Source: Sphingomonas sp. 8AM
Lineage (GTDB): Bacteria > Pseudomonadota > Alphaproteobacteria > Sphingomonadales > Sphingomonadaceae
Direction: 5' to 3'
Length of the DNA: 64,000 nt
NCBI RefSeq assembly: GCF_902506455.1
Contig: NZ_LR733844.1
Coordinates: forward strand, 249,133-313,132
In this document: piece after piece, positions 44,007-52,623 of the stretch
Layout of the letters: each line of letters begins with the position of its first letter
How positions within the stretch are numbered: position 1 is the stretch's first letter
The notes under the pieces: model-generated
Databases searched by the model: none
What the model was told of the DNA's origin: nothing
Seen by the model: the letters and a program-made list of their open reading frames with translations, nothing else
Translations under genes and position numbers: made by a program

Positions 44007-45857
44007 TCAGCAGGGCCACCAGCCTCCACCATTGCCGTTCAGATTCCAGTTCCCGGCCCAGAGGCCCGGAGCGCTGTCGAGATCGCAGGAACGGGCGGCT
44101 GCGATCCATGGCGTCGCGCCCTCAATCCGAACGGAATAAGGGAAGCGGGTCCCCACCGCTGGCTCCCCGGCCGGCTGGTCTGGCAGGCTCTCATACTTAT
44201 ACGGCGTCGCGGTGACGGCCAGATAGGCCTTGGCGCCAGCGGGGATCGTGAGCGATGCCGCGCCGCTGCCCGTCCCCTCCGCCTTGGCGAGCGCCGAATA
44301 GACGGGGACGTCACCGGGCTTAACCGTCACCAACGCGAAGCGCCACGCGGCCTGATTGCGGGTCGTGCCACCGGTCAGCGTGACCGTGACGCGTCCGCCG
44401 GCCGGCGTCAGCGGAATGATGTGGGTGCCCCATTCGAGCAGCGAGCGTTCGGCCGGCGCGGTATAGACGGTGGGATCGTCGCCGGAACGTGCGAGTGGCG
44501 TATGGAAATGCCCGATCGACGAAGTGGTCTGGGTCGGACGCATCCCGTCGAGCAGGAGGCGCTGGTTGAAAAAGTCCATCGCCACCAGCCGGGCGCCGTA
44601 CCAGCCCATTTCTTCCGCGAAGGACTTGTAGCCGAGCGGGAGGAAACCGCTCCGCTGCCCCGATGCCACGACCTGGTCGATATAATCGCGGGGACGGGCA
44701 CTCCAGCCGTTGGCTGACTTCAAAGCCTTCCAGACGTTCCACACGAGATCGCGCGTCCGGTCGTTCTCGTAGAGATAGGTCATGAACGGATGCTGGTCAT
44801 AGCGCGGATGGGAGAAAGCCGGTCCATATTCCAGCTGATTGAGATAATTGTCGTACCAGTTGAAGCTGGGGCTGATGACGAAGGAATTGAAATTGGCACC
44901 CGTTTCCACGAACCCGATATTGCCCCCATAGCTTGGGTAATTGCCTGCGCTGAACTGGATCAGGTGGCTGAATTCATGGGCGAGAGACTGGGATCCCTTC
45001 TTCATCGCCCAGCCGGAGATCGACATGACCTGCCCGGAGACACTGGCACCGCAGCCGCCATGGTCCCCGTCCGGAACGTCGGGACGCCCGGTGCCGCAGA
45101 TGACGATGTTCAGCTTCTGCTTCTTGCCGGCGTCCGCGAAGGGCATCGGCGCGTTGATGACGTCGCGGCTGATGACCCATGCTTTTTCGAGCCATTCGCC
45201 GGTTTCCTGCAACGCGGTTTCCAGGCTGCGGTTGTCCCAGCCCATCGTCCGCATGAAGTCGTAGCTGTCGTCCAGGCCATTGCCGTACCAGAGCGCGAAA
45301 TGCTGCGTCTCGTAGACGTGAAGCTGGCCGTTCGCGAGTTGTTCGGCGGTCGCCGACTGCTGGTCCGCGTCTCCCCCGAGATTGACCCGCTCATAGGTGG
45401 CCGGGTCTATGGCGGCGGGATGCTGGTCGATTTGCGTCTGGATGTAGCTGTTGTCGTCATCGGAGAAGAAACTGGCCAGATATTGCCGGCGGCAGCCATC
45501 CTCCTGTTCGACGATGAAGGATCGGTGCGCCTGGCCGTAATCCTCGCCATAAGCCTGTATGAGGCGGCCCTGAAATGGCGGGCTGTTGGGAGCGCCCGCG
45601 GACGCGTTCGGATGTTCGGGAACGCTCGCGACGTTCGGCGTCCAAGTTCTCAGTTCGCCCTTGCCCCACGGGTAGCGGCTCGAGCGTGCCTGGCAGCCAA
45701 AGGATACCTCCTCATCCAACGTGTGATGCGCGATGCCGCCGAGCGCCGCCCCCATCTTGCTGCCAGAGAGAGTATGCGCTGTATCGCCATTATCCGGCCC
45801 ACAGCTTGTCAGCAACGCCAGCATGGCTGCCCCGACAAAAAGTTTTGATCGTCCCAC
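44007..45857 (-). CDS. DUF6055-type lipoprotein with zinc-metallopeptidase motif
   Basis: A 616-residue lipoprotein: the N-terminus MGRSKLFVGAAMLALLTSCGPD carries a lipobox with Cys19. The central domain has HEFSH at 294-298 (SLAHEFSHLIQF), followed by a downstream Glu in VETGANFN, as in gluzincin-type zinc peptidases of the M30/hyicolysin or DUF6055 group. Several cysteines (VICGTGRPDV, GGCGASVSG) lie before it. The C-terminal ~150 residues look like a beta-sandwich. Likely a surface-exposed protease acting on external protein; the neighbouring TonB receptor would import the peptides. Confidence 0.72.
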   Translation of the reverse strand: MGRSKLFVGAAMLALLTSCGPDNGDTAHTLSGSKMGAALGGIAHHTLDEEVSFGCQARSSRYPWGKGELRTWTPNVASVPEHPNASAGAPNSPPFQGRLIQAYGEDYGQAHRSFIVEQEDGCRRQYLASFFSDDDNSYIQTQIDQHPAAIDPATYERVNLGGDADQQSATAEQLANGQLHVYETQHFALWYGNGLDDSYDFMRTMGWDNRSLETALQETGEWLEKAWVISRDVINAPMPFADAGKKQKLNIVICGTGRPDVPDGDHGGCGASVSGQVMSISGWAMKKGSQSLAHEFSHLIQFSAGNYPSYGGNIGFVETGANFNSFVISPSFNWYDNYLNQLEYGPAFSHPRYDQHPFMTYLYENDRTRDLVWNVWKALKSANGWSARPRDYIDQVVASGQRSGFLPLGYKSFAEEMGWYGARLVAMDFFNQRLLLDGMRPTQTTSSIGHFHTPLARSGDDPTVYTAPAERSLLEWGTHIIPLTPAGGRVTVTLTGGTTRNQAAWRFALVTVKPGDVPVYSALAKAEGTGSGAASLTIPAGAKAYLAVTATPYKYESLPDQPAGEPAVGTRFPYSVRIEGATPWIAAARSCDLDSAPGLWAGNWNLNGNGGGWWPC

Positions 45858-46211
45858 TTTATTCCCCTGTCGGACTAACAGGGGCAGATCATCATCGATA
45901 GATAATGGGTGTCAACTCTCACGCGCTTCGGGTTTAAGACATCTGGTATCGGATCGATGGCAGTACATACTCGCTCATGAACGCAGGAACGTGAGGGTTG
46001 CGGAATAAGGGCTGCGGTGATGCATTGTATAACATAGGGTTGCGCAGCGGCCTCATGGATGAACGGACCGATGGCATCGTCGTGATCGATGCCTATCCTG
46101 TCAACAGTCAGACGATAATGAATGAATAGTTTGGCTGAGACAAGATAAAGCATATTCAGTTGAACAAACTGGCTGGCAATATCCGCCCCCGGGAAGCAAA
46201 AGGGGGGAATT
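45858..46211. other. Divergent intergenic region, lipoprotein / TonB receptor
   Basis: A 354-bp region of lower GC than its neighbours, between two divergent starts, without a gene that I can support. AT-rich parts at 45885-45910, 46020-46040 and 46110-46160 (GAATGAATAG) are likely promoters. No clear operator repeats. Confidence 0.5.
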
Positions 46212-49200
46212 GTGCCAATATACTGTAGAGCATTGCTTTTATGCGGCGCCGCGGTCGTCGCGAGTTCGTCAGCGCAAGCCCGGTCGGGGTCGGATGGGGC
46301 GAATAGCCCATCGGCGTCCTCGGTGATCGCCGACCGGCAGATCTCAACGAGACGCCAGTCCCAGAACGCGACCAGCGCTGATGCCGACGTACCGCCCGAC
46401 AACCCTGAGCAGGCTGACCGCGCAACCTCCGACATCGTCGTAACGGGCACGCGAATCGTTCGGCCGAACCTGAAGAGCAATGCGCCGATCACCACGATTG
46501 ATCAGTCGTATCTTCGGGAACGAGGTCTGGCCCGGATCGAGGATGCGCTATCACAGCTGCCGCAGATCACGCCGATGCTGGGGCTGCAGGGGAACGGCGT
46601 CACGCAGCGCACCGAGGTCAACCTGCGCAAGCTGGGCGCCGGGCGCACGCTGACCCTGTTGAACGGCCAGCGTGTCGATAACGACGTGAGCATCATTCCC
46701 GGCGCGCTGGTCGAACGGATCGACATTCTCACGGGCGGCGCCTCCGCGGTCTACGGCTCGGACGCGATCGCGGGCGTGGTCAATTACGTCCTCAAGCGCC
46801 GCTTCAACGGCATCGTCCTCGATGCGGAGACCAACGCGTTCCAGCATCGCAACGACAATCGCGCGATCCTCGATGCAGCGAAAGAGGCAGGCTATGCCCT
46901 GCCGCCACGCAACTATTTCGGGCGGAGCGACGAATATGCTTCGCTTGCCGCCGGTACCGATCTGTTTGATAAACGCCTCAACATCAGCGGCTTCGTCGAA
47001 TGGAGCCATATCGAGCCGATCCGGGCCTCGTCGATCGACACGGTGGCCTGTCCGCTGTTGATGAACCCGCCCGGGGTCAAGCCGGTCCGCAACGATCACT
47101 GGTCCTGCAACCTGCAGGACTATTCACGCTATGGTCAATTCACGCTTGGCAACTACGCGACCGACTTTGCGCTGGCGCGCGACGGATCGCGCGCCTGGCG
47201 CACCTACGATCCGAACGACATGATCCGGACCCCCAATCACGATTATCTGCAACGCGCCGACACGACGGTGACTGCTGGCGCGTTCGCCACCGCCGACCTC
47301 CCCGGATCGCTGCGGCTAGACGCGAGCTTTCTGCGCACGCACTTTCGGCAGGGGTCGCAGAAAGACCAGAGCAACTACCCTTACTTCGCAGAAGGAGCCT
47401 CGATCACCTGCGACAACCCGTTCCTCGGCCGGCAACAGGCGGAAATGCTGTGCGGTGAGGCGGCGGGTCAGCCGGTTCTTTCCGATCCCGTCTCACTACA
47501 ATTCTGGCGTCCCGCGATGCCGGAAAGCCTGGTTCCGACCCTGACGGACTGGCGCGGTTCGGCGCAACTCTCCGGACCGGTGACCGACAAGATCCGCTTC
47601 GAAGTCGGGTATCAGCGATCACGCAACAGCTTTTCGAATCAGTTGACCAACGTCAATGATTATACCTCTGGCGAAAGATTGCCGCGTGGGTTGCAGGTCC
47701 GGAACGTCAATGGCGTGCCGACCTGCCTGTCGAAGATTGACGGCACCGATCCGACCTGCCTGCCCGTCGACGTCTTTTCGTCAACCGCAACCTTGGCTCC
47801 GGAAGTCTGGCACTGGCTCACCGCCAACGGCGTCTTCCACGACAAGCGCGACAGCGAGATCATCAGCGGCGTCCTCTCGGGTACGCTGGAGGAATACGGC
47901 CTGAAAAGCCCGTGGGCGCAGAGCGGCATCGGTTTTGCGCTGATTGGCGAACAGCGCCGCATCCATATCGATTCGGGCGGCACGGAGGGTCTGGAAGGCG
48001 TGCACGACTATGCCGCCGGCGCGCGCGTTCGCGAGATTGGCGGGGAGCTGGACGCCCCGCTGATCGAGGACAAGCCGTTCGTCCGCTCCCTGTCCGTCAA
48101 TGGTGGCTATCGCCTGTCGCGCTACACCACCTACGACCGGCTGGTGCCGACTTGGAAGATCGAGGGCAGCTATGCGCCCGTCGAGGGGGTACGTGTGCGC
48201 GGCAGCGTCAACCGCGCGGTGCGGGTGGCTATGCTGGAACGGCTGGAGGCCGAAACCTATCAAGGCAATACAATGGCGCTCGATCTGTGCGCGCCGCCGC
48301 GCGACGGGAGCACCAAGACGCGATATACCTATGAGCAATGCCAGTTCGGAGGCGTGACCCGCGAGCAATATGAGGCGCTGACCGATTATCATGGCTGCGA
48401 CCGCAATGGCGCGTGCCCGGGCCGGCTGATCTACGGCGGCAATCCGAACCTCCAGCCGGAGCGCGGCCGTAGCTATACGCTCGGTCTGGTGTTGCAGCCC
48501 ACCGGCGTCCCCGGCCTCACGGGATCGGTCGACCTGTACGATATCCATGTCGAGAAGGGCTTCGAGTCCGCACGCTGGGAAATGGCGTTCGATGGCTGCT
48601 ACACCCAACGCGTCTCGTTCTGGTGCAGCTTCTATCGTCGCGATCCGAAGACCGGCGTCCTCAAGGACATCGACGCGCGCTGGACCAATGGCGGCGACGT
48701 CCACAGCCGCGGTGTGGATTTGGCGCTCAACTACGCACTCGATCCCAAAAAGATCGGCGTGCACGGCGAAATCGGCTCGTTCGCCGTCAGCCTCAACGGC
48801 TCGCTGGCGACCCGCCAGGATTATCAGATCGCGCCGGGAACCCCGATGCGGGCCTGTTCGGGCTATTTCGGGTTCCTCTGCGGCAGTCCCACGCCGAAAT
48901 GGCGCCATGTCGTCGGCCTCCACTGGCGGATGCCGCAGGATCGTGGCGGTATCGGGCTGACATGGCGCTATACCGATGCGGTCAGGCTGACCACAGTGTC
49001 GCGACCGGTCGATGTGCCGTTTCCGCTGATTAGCCGCATCCCGGCCTACAGCTATTTCGATGCGTCTGCCAACGTACGAGTCACCCGCTTTCTGGATCTG
49101 CGCGTCAATGTCCAGAACCTGTTCGACAAGGACCCGCCGCTGCTCGAAACCGGCGCCGTGTGGAACGGGTTCTGGAACACCTTCCCGGCCTATTACACGG

Positions 49201-49244
49201 TTACGGGCCGCGTGATCCGTGCCGGTTTGACGGCACATCTCTGA
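46212..49244 (+). CDS. Large TonB-dependent receptor
   Basis: A 1010-residue outer-membrane receptor starting at GTG 46212 with a GGGGGG RBS. It has a signal peptide (MPIYCRALLLCGAAVVASSSAQA), a low-complexity linker (~25-70), a TonB-box-like TSDIVVTGTRIVRPN, plug (LARIEDALSQLPQITPMLG, GAGRTLTLLNGQRV, ASAVYGSDAIAGVVNYVLKRRF) and a long barrel that ends TGRVIRAGLTAHL. The class (VVTGTRI...GSDAIAGVVNYVLKRRFNGI) is the one often placed beside secreted peptidases, and here it stands between two HExxH proteins, so peptides are a plausible substrate. Confidence 0.9.
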   Translation: MPIYCRALLLCGAAVVASSSAQARSGSDGANSPSASSVIADRQISTRRQSQNATSADADVPPDNPEQADRATSDIVVTGTRIVRPNLKSNAPITTIDQSYLRERGLARIEDALSQLPQITPMLGLQGNGVTQRTEVNLRKLGAGRTLTLLNGQRVDNDVSIIPGALVERIDILTGGASAVYGSDAIAGVVNYVLKRRFNGIVLDAETNAFQHRNDNRAILDAAKEAGYALPPRNYFGRSDEYASLAAGTDLFDKRLNISGFVEWSHIEPIRASSIDTVACPLLMNPPGVKPVRNDHWSCNLQDYSRYGQFTLGNYATDFALARDGSRAWRTYDPNDMIRTPNHDYLQRADTTVTAGAFATADLPGSLRLDASFLRTHFRQGSQKDQSNYPYFAEGASITCDNPFLGRQQAEMLCGEAAGQPVLSDPVSLQFWRPAMPESLVPTLTDWRGSAQLSGPVTDKIRFEVGYQRSRNSFSNQLTNVNDYTSGERLPRGLQVRNVNGVPTCLSKIDGTDPTCLPVDVFSSTATLAPEVWHWLTANGVFHDKRDSEIISGVLSGTLEEYGLKSPWAQSGIGFALIGEQRRIHIDSGGTEGLEGVHDYAAGARVREIGGELDAPLIEDKPFVRSLSVNGGYRLSRYTTYDRLVPTWKIEGSYAPVEGVRVRGSVNRAVRVAMLERLEAETYQGNTMALDLCAPPRDGSTKTRYTYEQCQFGGVTREQYEALTDYHGCDRNGACPGRLIYGGNPNLQPERGRSYTLGLVLQPTGVPGLTGSVDLYDIHVEKGFESARWEMAFDGCYTQRVSFWCSFYRRDPKTGVLKDIDARWTNGGDVHSRGVDLALNYALDPKKIGVHGEIGSFAVSLNGSLATRQDYQIAPGTPMRACSGYFGFLCGSPTPKWRHVVGLHWRMPQDRGGIGLTWRYTDAVRLTTVSRPVDVPFPLISRIPAYSYFDASANVRVTRFLDLRVNVQNLFDKDPPLLETGAVWNGFWNTFPAYYTVTGRVIRAGLTAHL

Positions 49245-49399
49245 CCGAAGCGCATGGGTGCCCGGCAGTCGGAAATGCCAAGGATCCTATTCGGGTTCTT
49301 TGGTCCGACGTGTTGATCGGTGTGCCGGGGCCCCAGCCTCCAATCACGAATTCAACCGAAGGTGTCCGGTTCGAACCGGACTTGGAAAGGGGATCAGCG

Positions 49400-50704
49400 A
49401 TGCGGCTGAACATACGACGTGTGATGCTTGCCTGTGGTGCTGCAATGATAGCGCTGGTGCCGACAATCGGCGAGGCCGCGACTATCAACCTGGTGGACAT
49501 CGGGGGCGTTGCGGGTTCGCGTGCGGAACAGGGCTTCAACATCGCAGCCGCTTATTGGGGGTCGGTGCTGACCAACAATGTCACGATCAATCTGGGCGTC
49601 GGCTTCTCCCATCTGGGCGACGGGGTGCTCGGTGCGACGGACGTAACCGTAACTGACTACAACGTCCGCGACTGGGAAGGCGCGGTAGGCAACAGCAGGA
49701 GTAGTTCGACACTGGATCGTACCGCGATCCTGCCGGCCCTGAATGCCGAGGGCGGAGTGAGTTTCATCTCCACCGGACTGAATGCCGATGGCAATGACGA
49801 TGCGCGGAACGTGGATTATATCGCGGGCGACACGGTCAGCAGCCGGACGCTTTCCCTGAACACGGCGTTGGTGAAAGCCATAGGGGGTACGACCGACGCG
49901 CTGACTTCCGCGCTGGACGGAGCGATGGCGTTCAGCAACAGGTTCGCGTTCGATTTCGATCCGATCGACGGCATTTCGGCAAATTGCATCGACTTCCTCG
50001 GCACCGCGATCCATGAGATGGGTCATGCGCTGGGTTTCATTTCCGGTGTCGATACTGTCGATTATTACAGCTACCCGGATGGAGCAGAGGCGGGCACGCT
50101 GGGGTCCAGCGTGAACGAGGCGGCGATCTACAGCGCGCTCGACATGTTCCGGTATAGCAAGGACTCGGCCGGTCTGCTCCGTGGCAGTGATGGCGTGCTC
50201 GATCTGTCGGTCGGGACCGAAAGCTACTTCTCGATTGACGGCGGCAAGACCGCGCTGTTCGACAACGGTTTCGCCACCGGCGGCTATAATGGCGACGGCG
50301 GTCAGGCGTCGCATTGGAAGGACTCGATCAGCGGTCCGCAACTTGGCGTCATGGATCCCACGATCGGTTACGGCCAGATGGGGGAGGTCACCGCGCTGGA
50401 TCTTGCCGCCTTCGATGCGATCGGTTGGAACATCTCCTTCGATGTGCTGACCAGGCCAGACTATCGGGCGACGAGCTCCGCGATCTACGCCACCTTCGCC
50501 CCCCCGGCCGTGCCGGAACCGCCGACGTGGCTGACGATGATCCTGGGCTTCGGCCTGATTGGTGGCGTTCTGCGCCACCGCGGGCGCAAGGTTCGCCTGA
50601 GAAAGGCAGAAGCGCCGCGGCGCAGCCGAATGCTGACCGCGGCGCTTCCGCTTCAGACGATCTGCTGCGTGAAGCGGGCCCGTGGGCGGCGACGCATCGT
50701 GTAG
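49400..50704 (+). CDS. PEP-CTERM metalloprotease-like protein with HExxHxxGF motif
   Basis: A 434-residue exported protein. The signal peptide is MRLNIRRVMLACGAAMIALV..GEA. At 205-213 lies HEMGHALGF, the metzincin-like zinc-binding motif HExxHxxG/x, and the context (CIDFLGTAIHEMGHALGFISGVD) fits the PEP-CTERM-associated NF038122-type peptidase family. Near residue 371 starts the sorting signal VPEPPTWLTMILGFGLIGGVLRHRGRK, but ~37 more residues follow, ending in RGRRRIV; normally the signal is at the C-terminus. The tail is antisense to the end of the convergent gene, so a lost stop codon is likely. The ATG at 49400 follows GGAAAGGGGATCA. Confidence 0.8.
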   Translation: MRLNIRRVMLACGAAMIALVPTIGEAATINLVDIGGVAGSRAEQGFNIAAAYWGSVLTNNVTINLGVGFSHLGDGVLGATDVTVTDYNVRDWEGAVGNSRSSSTLDRTAILPALNAEGGVSFISTGLNADGNDDARNVDYIAGDTVSSRTLSLNTALVKAIGGTTDALTSALDGAMAFSNRFAFDFDPIDGISANCIDFLGTAIHEMGHALGFISGVDTVDYYSYPDGAEAGTLGSSVNEAAIYSALDMFRYSKDSAGLLRGSDGVLDLSVGTESYFSIDGGKTALFDNGFATGGYNGDGGQASHWKDSISGPQLGVMDPTIGYGQMGEVTALDLAAFDAIGWNISFDVLTRPDYRATSSAIYATFAPPAVPEPPTWLTMILGFGLIGGVLRHRGRKVRLRKAEAPRRSRMLTAALPLQTICCVKRARGRRRIV

Positions 50705-51519
50705 CCGATCACCCCGAAGCCGAGGATCATCATGCCCCAGGTTGCGGGCTCGGGTACGGGCGCGACAGCGATCCCGAAGAGCTGGCGTGAGGTGTTGCCC
50801 AGCGACGACAGCGCACCGGTCGACAGGTTGACGCTGTACAGTGACTTCCCGTTGAACGCGAAAGCGTCGTTGCCGGCGATGTCGAAGCTCGTGCGCGAGC
50901 CGAGGTCGACGCCCACCCCACCGACGGTCGTCAGCACGCCGCCATTGTTGTTCTGCTTGGCGAGCACGTCGAGATCGGTGTCGAGCACGTAGAGCTGCGT
51001 GGAAGTGCCCGGCGCGCCGAAGCTCGACGTTGTGTAGGCGGCGCCGCTGACGCCCGGATCGCGCCCTTCGTTCGGGTCGCCGGCCGCATAGCCAAGCGGG
51101 CTGGTCGTCGGCGAACCGGTCAACGATCCGTCGTTCGGATTGTAGACGTAATTGTTGTTGGTGTTGCTGACGACGCGAACGCGATCAATCGTCGGGTTGA
51201 AGTCGAAACCGAAAACGGTCCCCTCGACGCCAAGCTTCGCACTGGCAGCGGTGGCGACACCGGTCAGCGCGTTGATCGTGTAGACGATCCGGTCGACGCC
51301 CAGTCCGTAAAGCATCCCGTTAAGCGGGCGAAAGTCGAGCGCCTCGATACTGCTGCTGGTCCCGGTAATCTTCACCGACGAGGTGAACGTCCCCGGCGCT
51401 GCACTGTTGAAGGTGACCAGCTGGTTGTTCTCATCTACGCCGAAGATGGTCGCCGCCGACGCGACCCCGGGCGCGAGCAATGCTGCGGCAGCCAGTGATA
51501 AAGTCTTCATCATAACCAC
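50653..51519 (-). CDS. DUF4394-domain PEP-CTERM protein
   Basis: A 288-residue exported protein: signal peptide (MVMMKTLSLAAAALLAPGVASA), then a DUF4394 domain made of beta-propeller-like repeats (TIFGVDENNQLVTFNSAAPG; IEALDFRPLNGMLYGLG; FGFDFNPTIDRVRVVSNTNNNYVYNPNDGSL), and a C-terminal PEP-CTERM signal (VPEPATWGMMILGFGVIGYTMRRRPR). The function of DUF4394 is unknown. The last 52 bp overlap the convergent metalloprotease gene, tail to tail. Confidence 0.85.
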   Translation of the reverse strand: MVMMKTLSLAAAALLAPGVASAATIFGVDENNQLVTFNSAAPGTFTSSVKITGTSSSIEALDFRPLNGMLYGLGVDRIVYTINALTGVATAASAKLGVEGTVFGFDFNPTIDRVRVVSNTNNNYVYNPNDGSLTGSPTTSPLGYAAGDPNEGRDPGVSGAAYTTSSFGAPGTSTQLYVLDTDLDVLAKQNNNGGVLTTVGGVGVDLGSRTSFDIAGNDAFAFNGKSLYSVNLSTGALSSLGNTSRQLFGIAVAPVPEPATWGMMILGFGVIGYTMRRRPRARFTQQIV

Positions 51520-51912
51520 AGTCCCTCTGTTATGCAGGGCAAGAAGCCGGCTCGGAAATGAGCTGAGTCGCTTTCGCCGGTGAGCAGAAGTTTATCGATT
51601 AACAATGTGTTGATGTCTGAACGACCAAATAACGTCTTTTTAAGATTACATTTTGTGTCCGGCGTTGCGGTGCATCTATTACCGTCTGAGGCCCGTATCT
51701 GTTCTTTTTGCATCAAGACTGCCGGCGTCCTCTCGGGCCAACCCGCAATTCGAAGCCGAGTGGATCAGAGCAGCCGCTTGGGCTGCCCTTTCCTTCTGTT
51801 ATCACCGATCGATCGCTGCGCGCCGGTGCCGTGTCGTCGCGGTCGCGATGATCGATCATCGACTTCTCCTCCGCCGCTCAGGCGCAACGGGGGCGCGGCT
51901 CGTCCAGACCGG
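51520..51912. other. Intergenic region without supported gene
   Basis: 393 bp. The first half (51570-51720) is relatively AT-rich and must hold the promoter of the DUF4394 gene; the rest is GC-rich and lies after the DUF2161 stop codon. Only short overlapping open frames without similarity are seen. Confidence 0.4.
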
Positions 51913-52623
51913 TCACGGCGCCGCCGGCCTTGCGTCTGCGGCACGCGCGATCATCGCTCTTCCTTGCTCTGACAACCGATAATGACCCGGCCGCACCCGC
52001 TCGAACCAGCCGTAGACGTTGCGCGACAGAATGGTGCCGGCGTCCTCCGCCAGATGCCGCAAGTCACGCGGCCGCGCGCCGACATCGCGCATTGCCGCAG
52101 CGCAGGCGAGCGCGCGCTGGCGATAGGCGGTCATGATCGGCTGGCGCGACGATCCCCCGGCGTTCGGGTCGCCCTCACGCATGGTATGCTCCCGCACGAG
52201 CCGGCGGCGCAGCGGCAGGTTGGGGCGCGGCCGGTAAGGAACGGGTTCGCAGAGAACCGCGACCCGGTCGAGCCGCAGGTCGACCGCGAGCAGCCCCACG
52301 CCCAGCAGGCGACACAGGCGTGTGACCCGCTGGTCCTGGTCGCGCCCGCGGCGCGAAGCGATCACCGCGAGATAGACGATGTCGGCACCGCGCATTCGGT
52401 CGACTGCCTGGAGGACCAGCTCAAGCGTGAATGAAAGCTTGAGCTCCGCAATCACGATCAGCGGCGGGTCGCCGGCGCGAAGGCCGACCGCGTCGCAGCC
52501 GCAGACCTCACCCTTCACCGCGAAACCTTGTGCCTCGAGGAATGCCTTGACCGGAGCGTACAAAGCGGTCTCGCGCCAGTCGAGGTTGCGAGGCGGGCAC
52601 CCGGTCGCGTCTGCCACGCTCAT
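51913..52623 (-). CDS. DUF2161 family (PD-(D/E)XK nuclease-like) protein
   Basis: A 236-residue cytoplasmic protein. The conserved N-terminal block (ALYAPVKAFLEAQGFAVKGEVCGCDAVGLRAGDPPLIVIAELKLSFTLELVLQAVDRM) is typical of DUF2161; the ordered acidic and lysine residues (GCDAVGL, IAELKLS) look like a PD-(D/E)XK nuclease active site. A C-terminal part may contain a winged helix (DLRHLAEDAGTILSRNVYGWFERVRPGHYRLSEQGRA). The start overlaps the stop of the upstream glycosidase gene by 4 bp, which is a surprising operon partner. Role not known. Confidence 0.8.
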   Translation of the reverse strand: MSVADATGCPPRNLDWRETALYAPVKAFLEAQGFAVKGEVCGCDAVGLRAGDPPLIVIAELKLSFTLELVLQAVDRMRGADIVYLAVIASRRGRDQDQRVTRLCRLLGVGLLAVDLRLDRVAVLCEPVPYRPRPNLPLRRRLVREHTMREGDPNAGGSSRQPIMTAYRQRALACAAAMRDVGARPRDLRHLAEDAGTILSRNVYGWFERVRPGHYRLSEQGRAMIARAADARPAAP

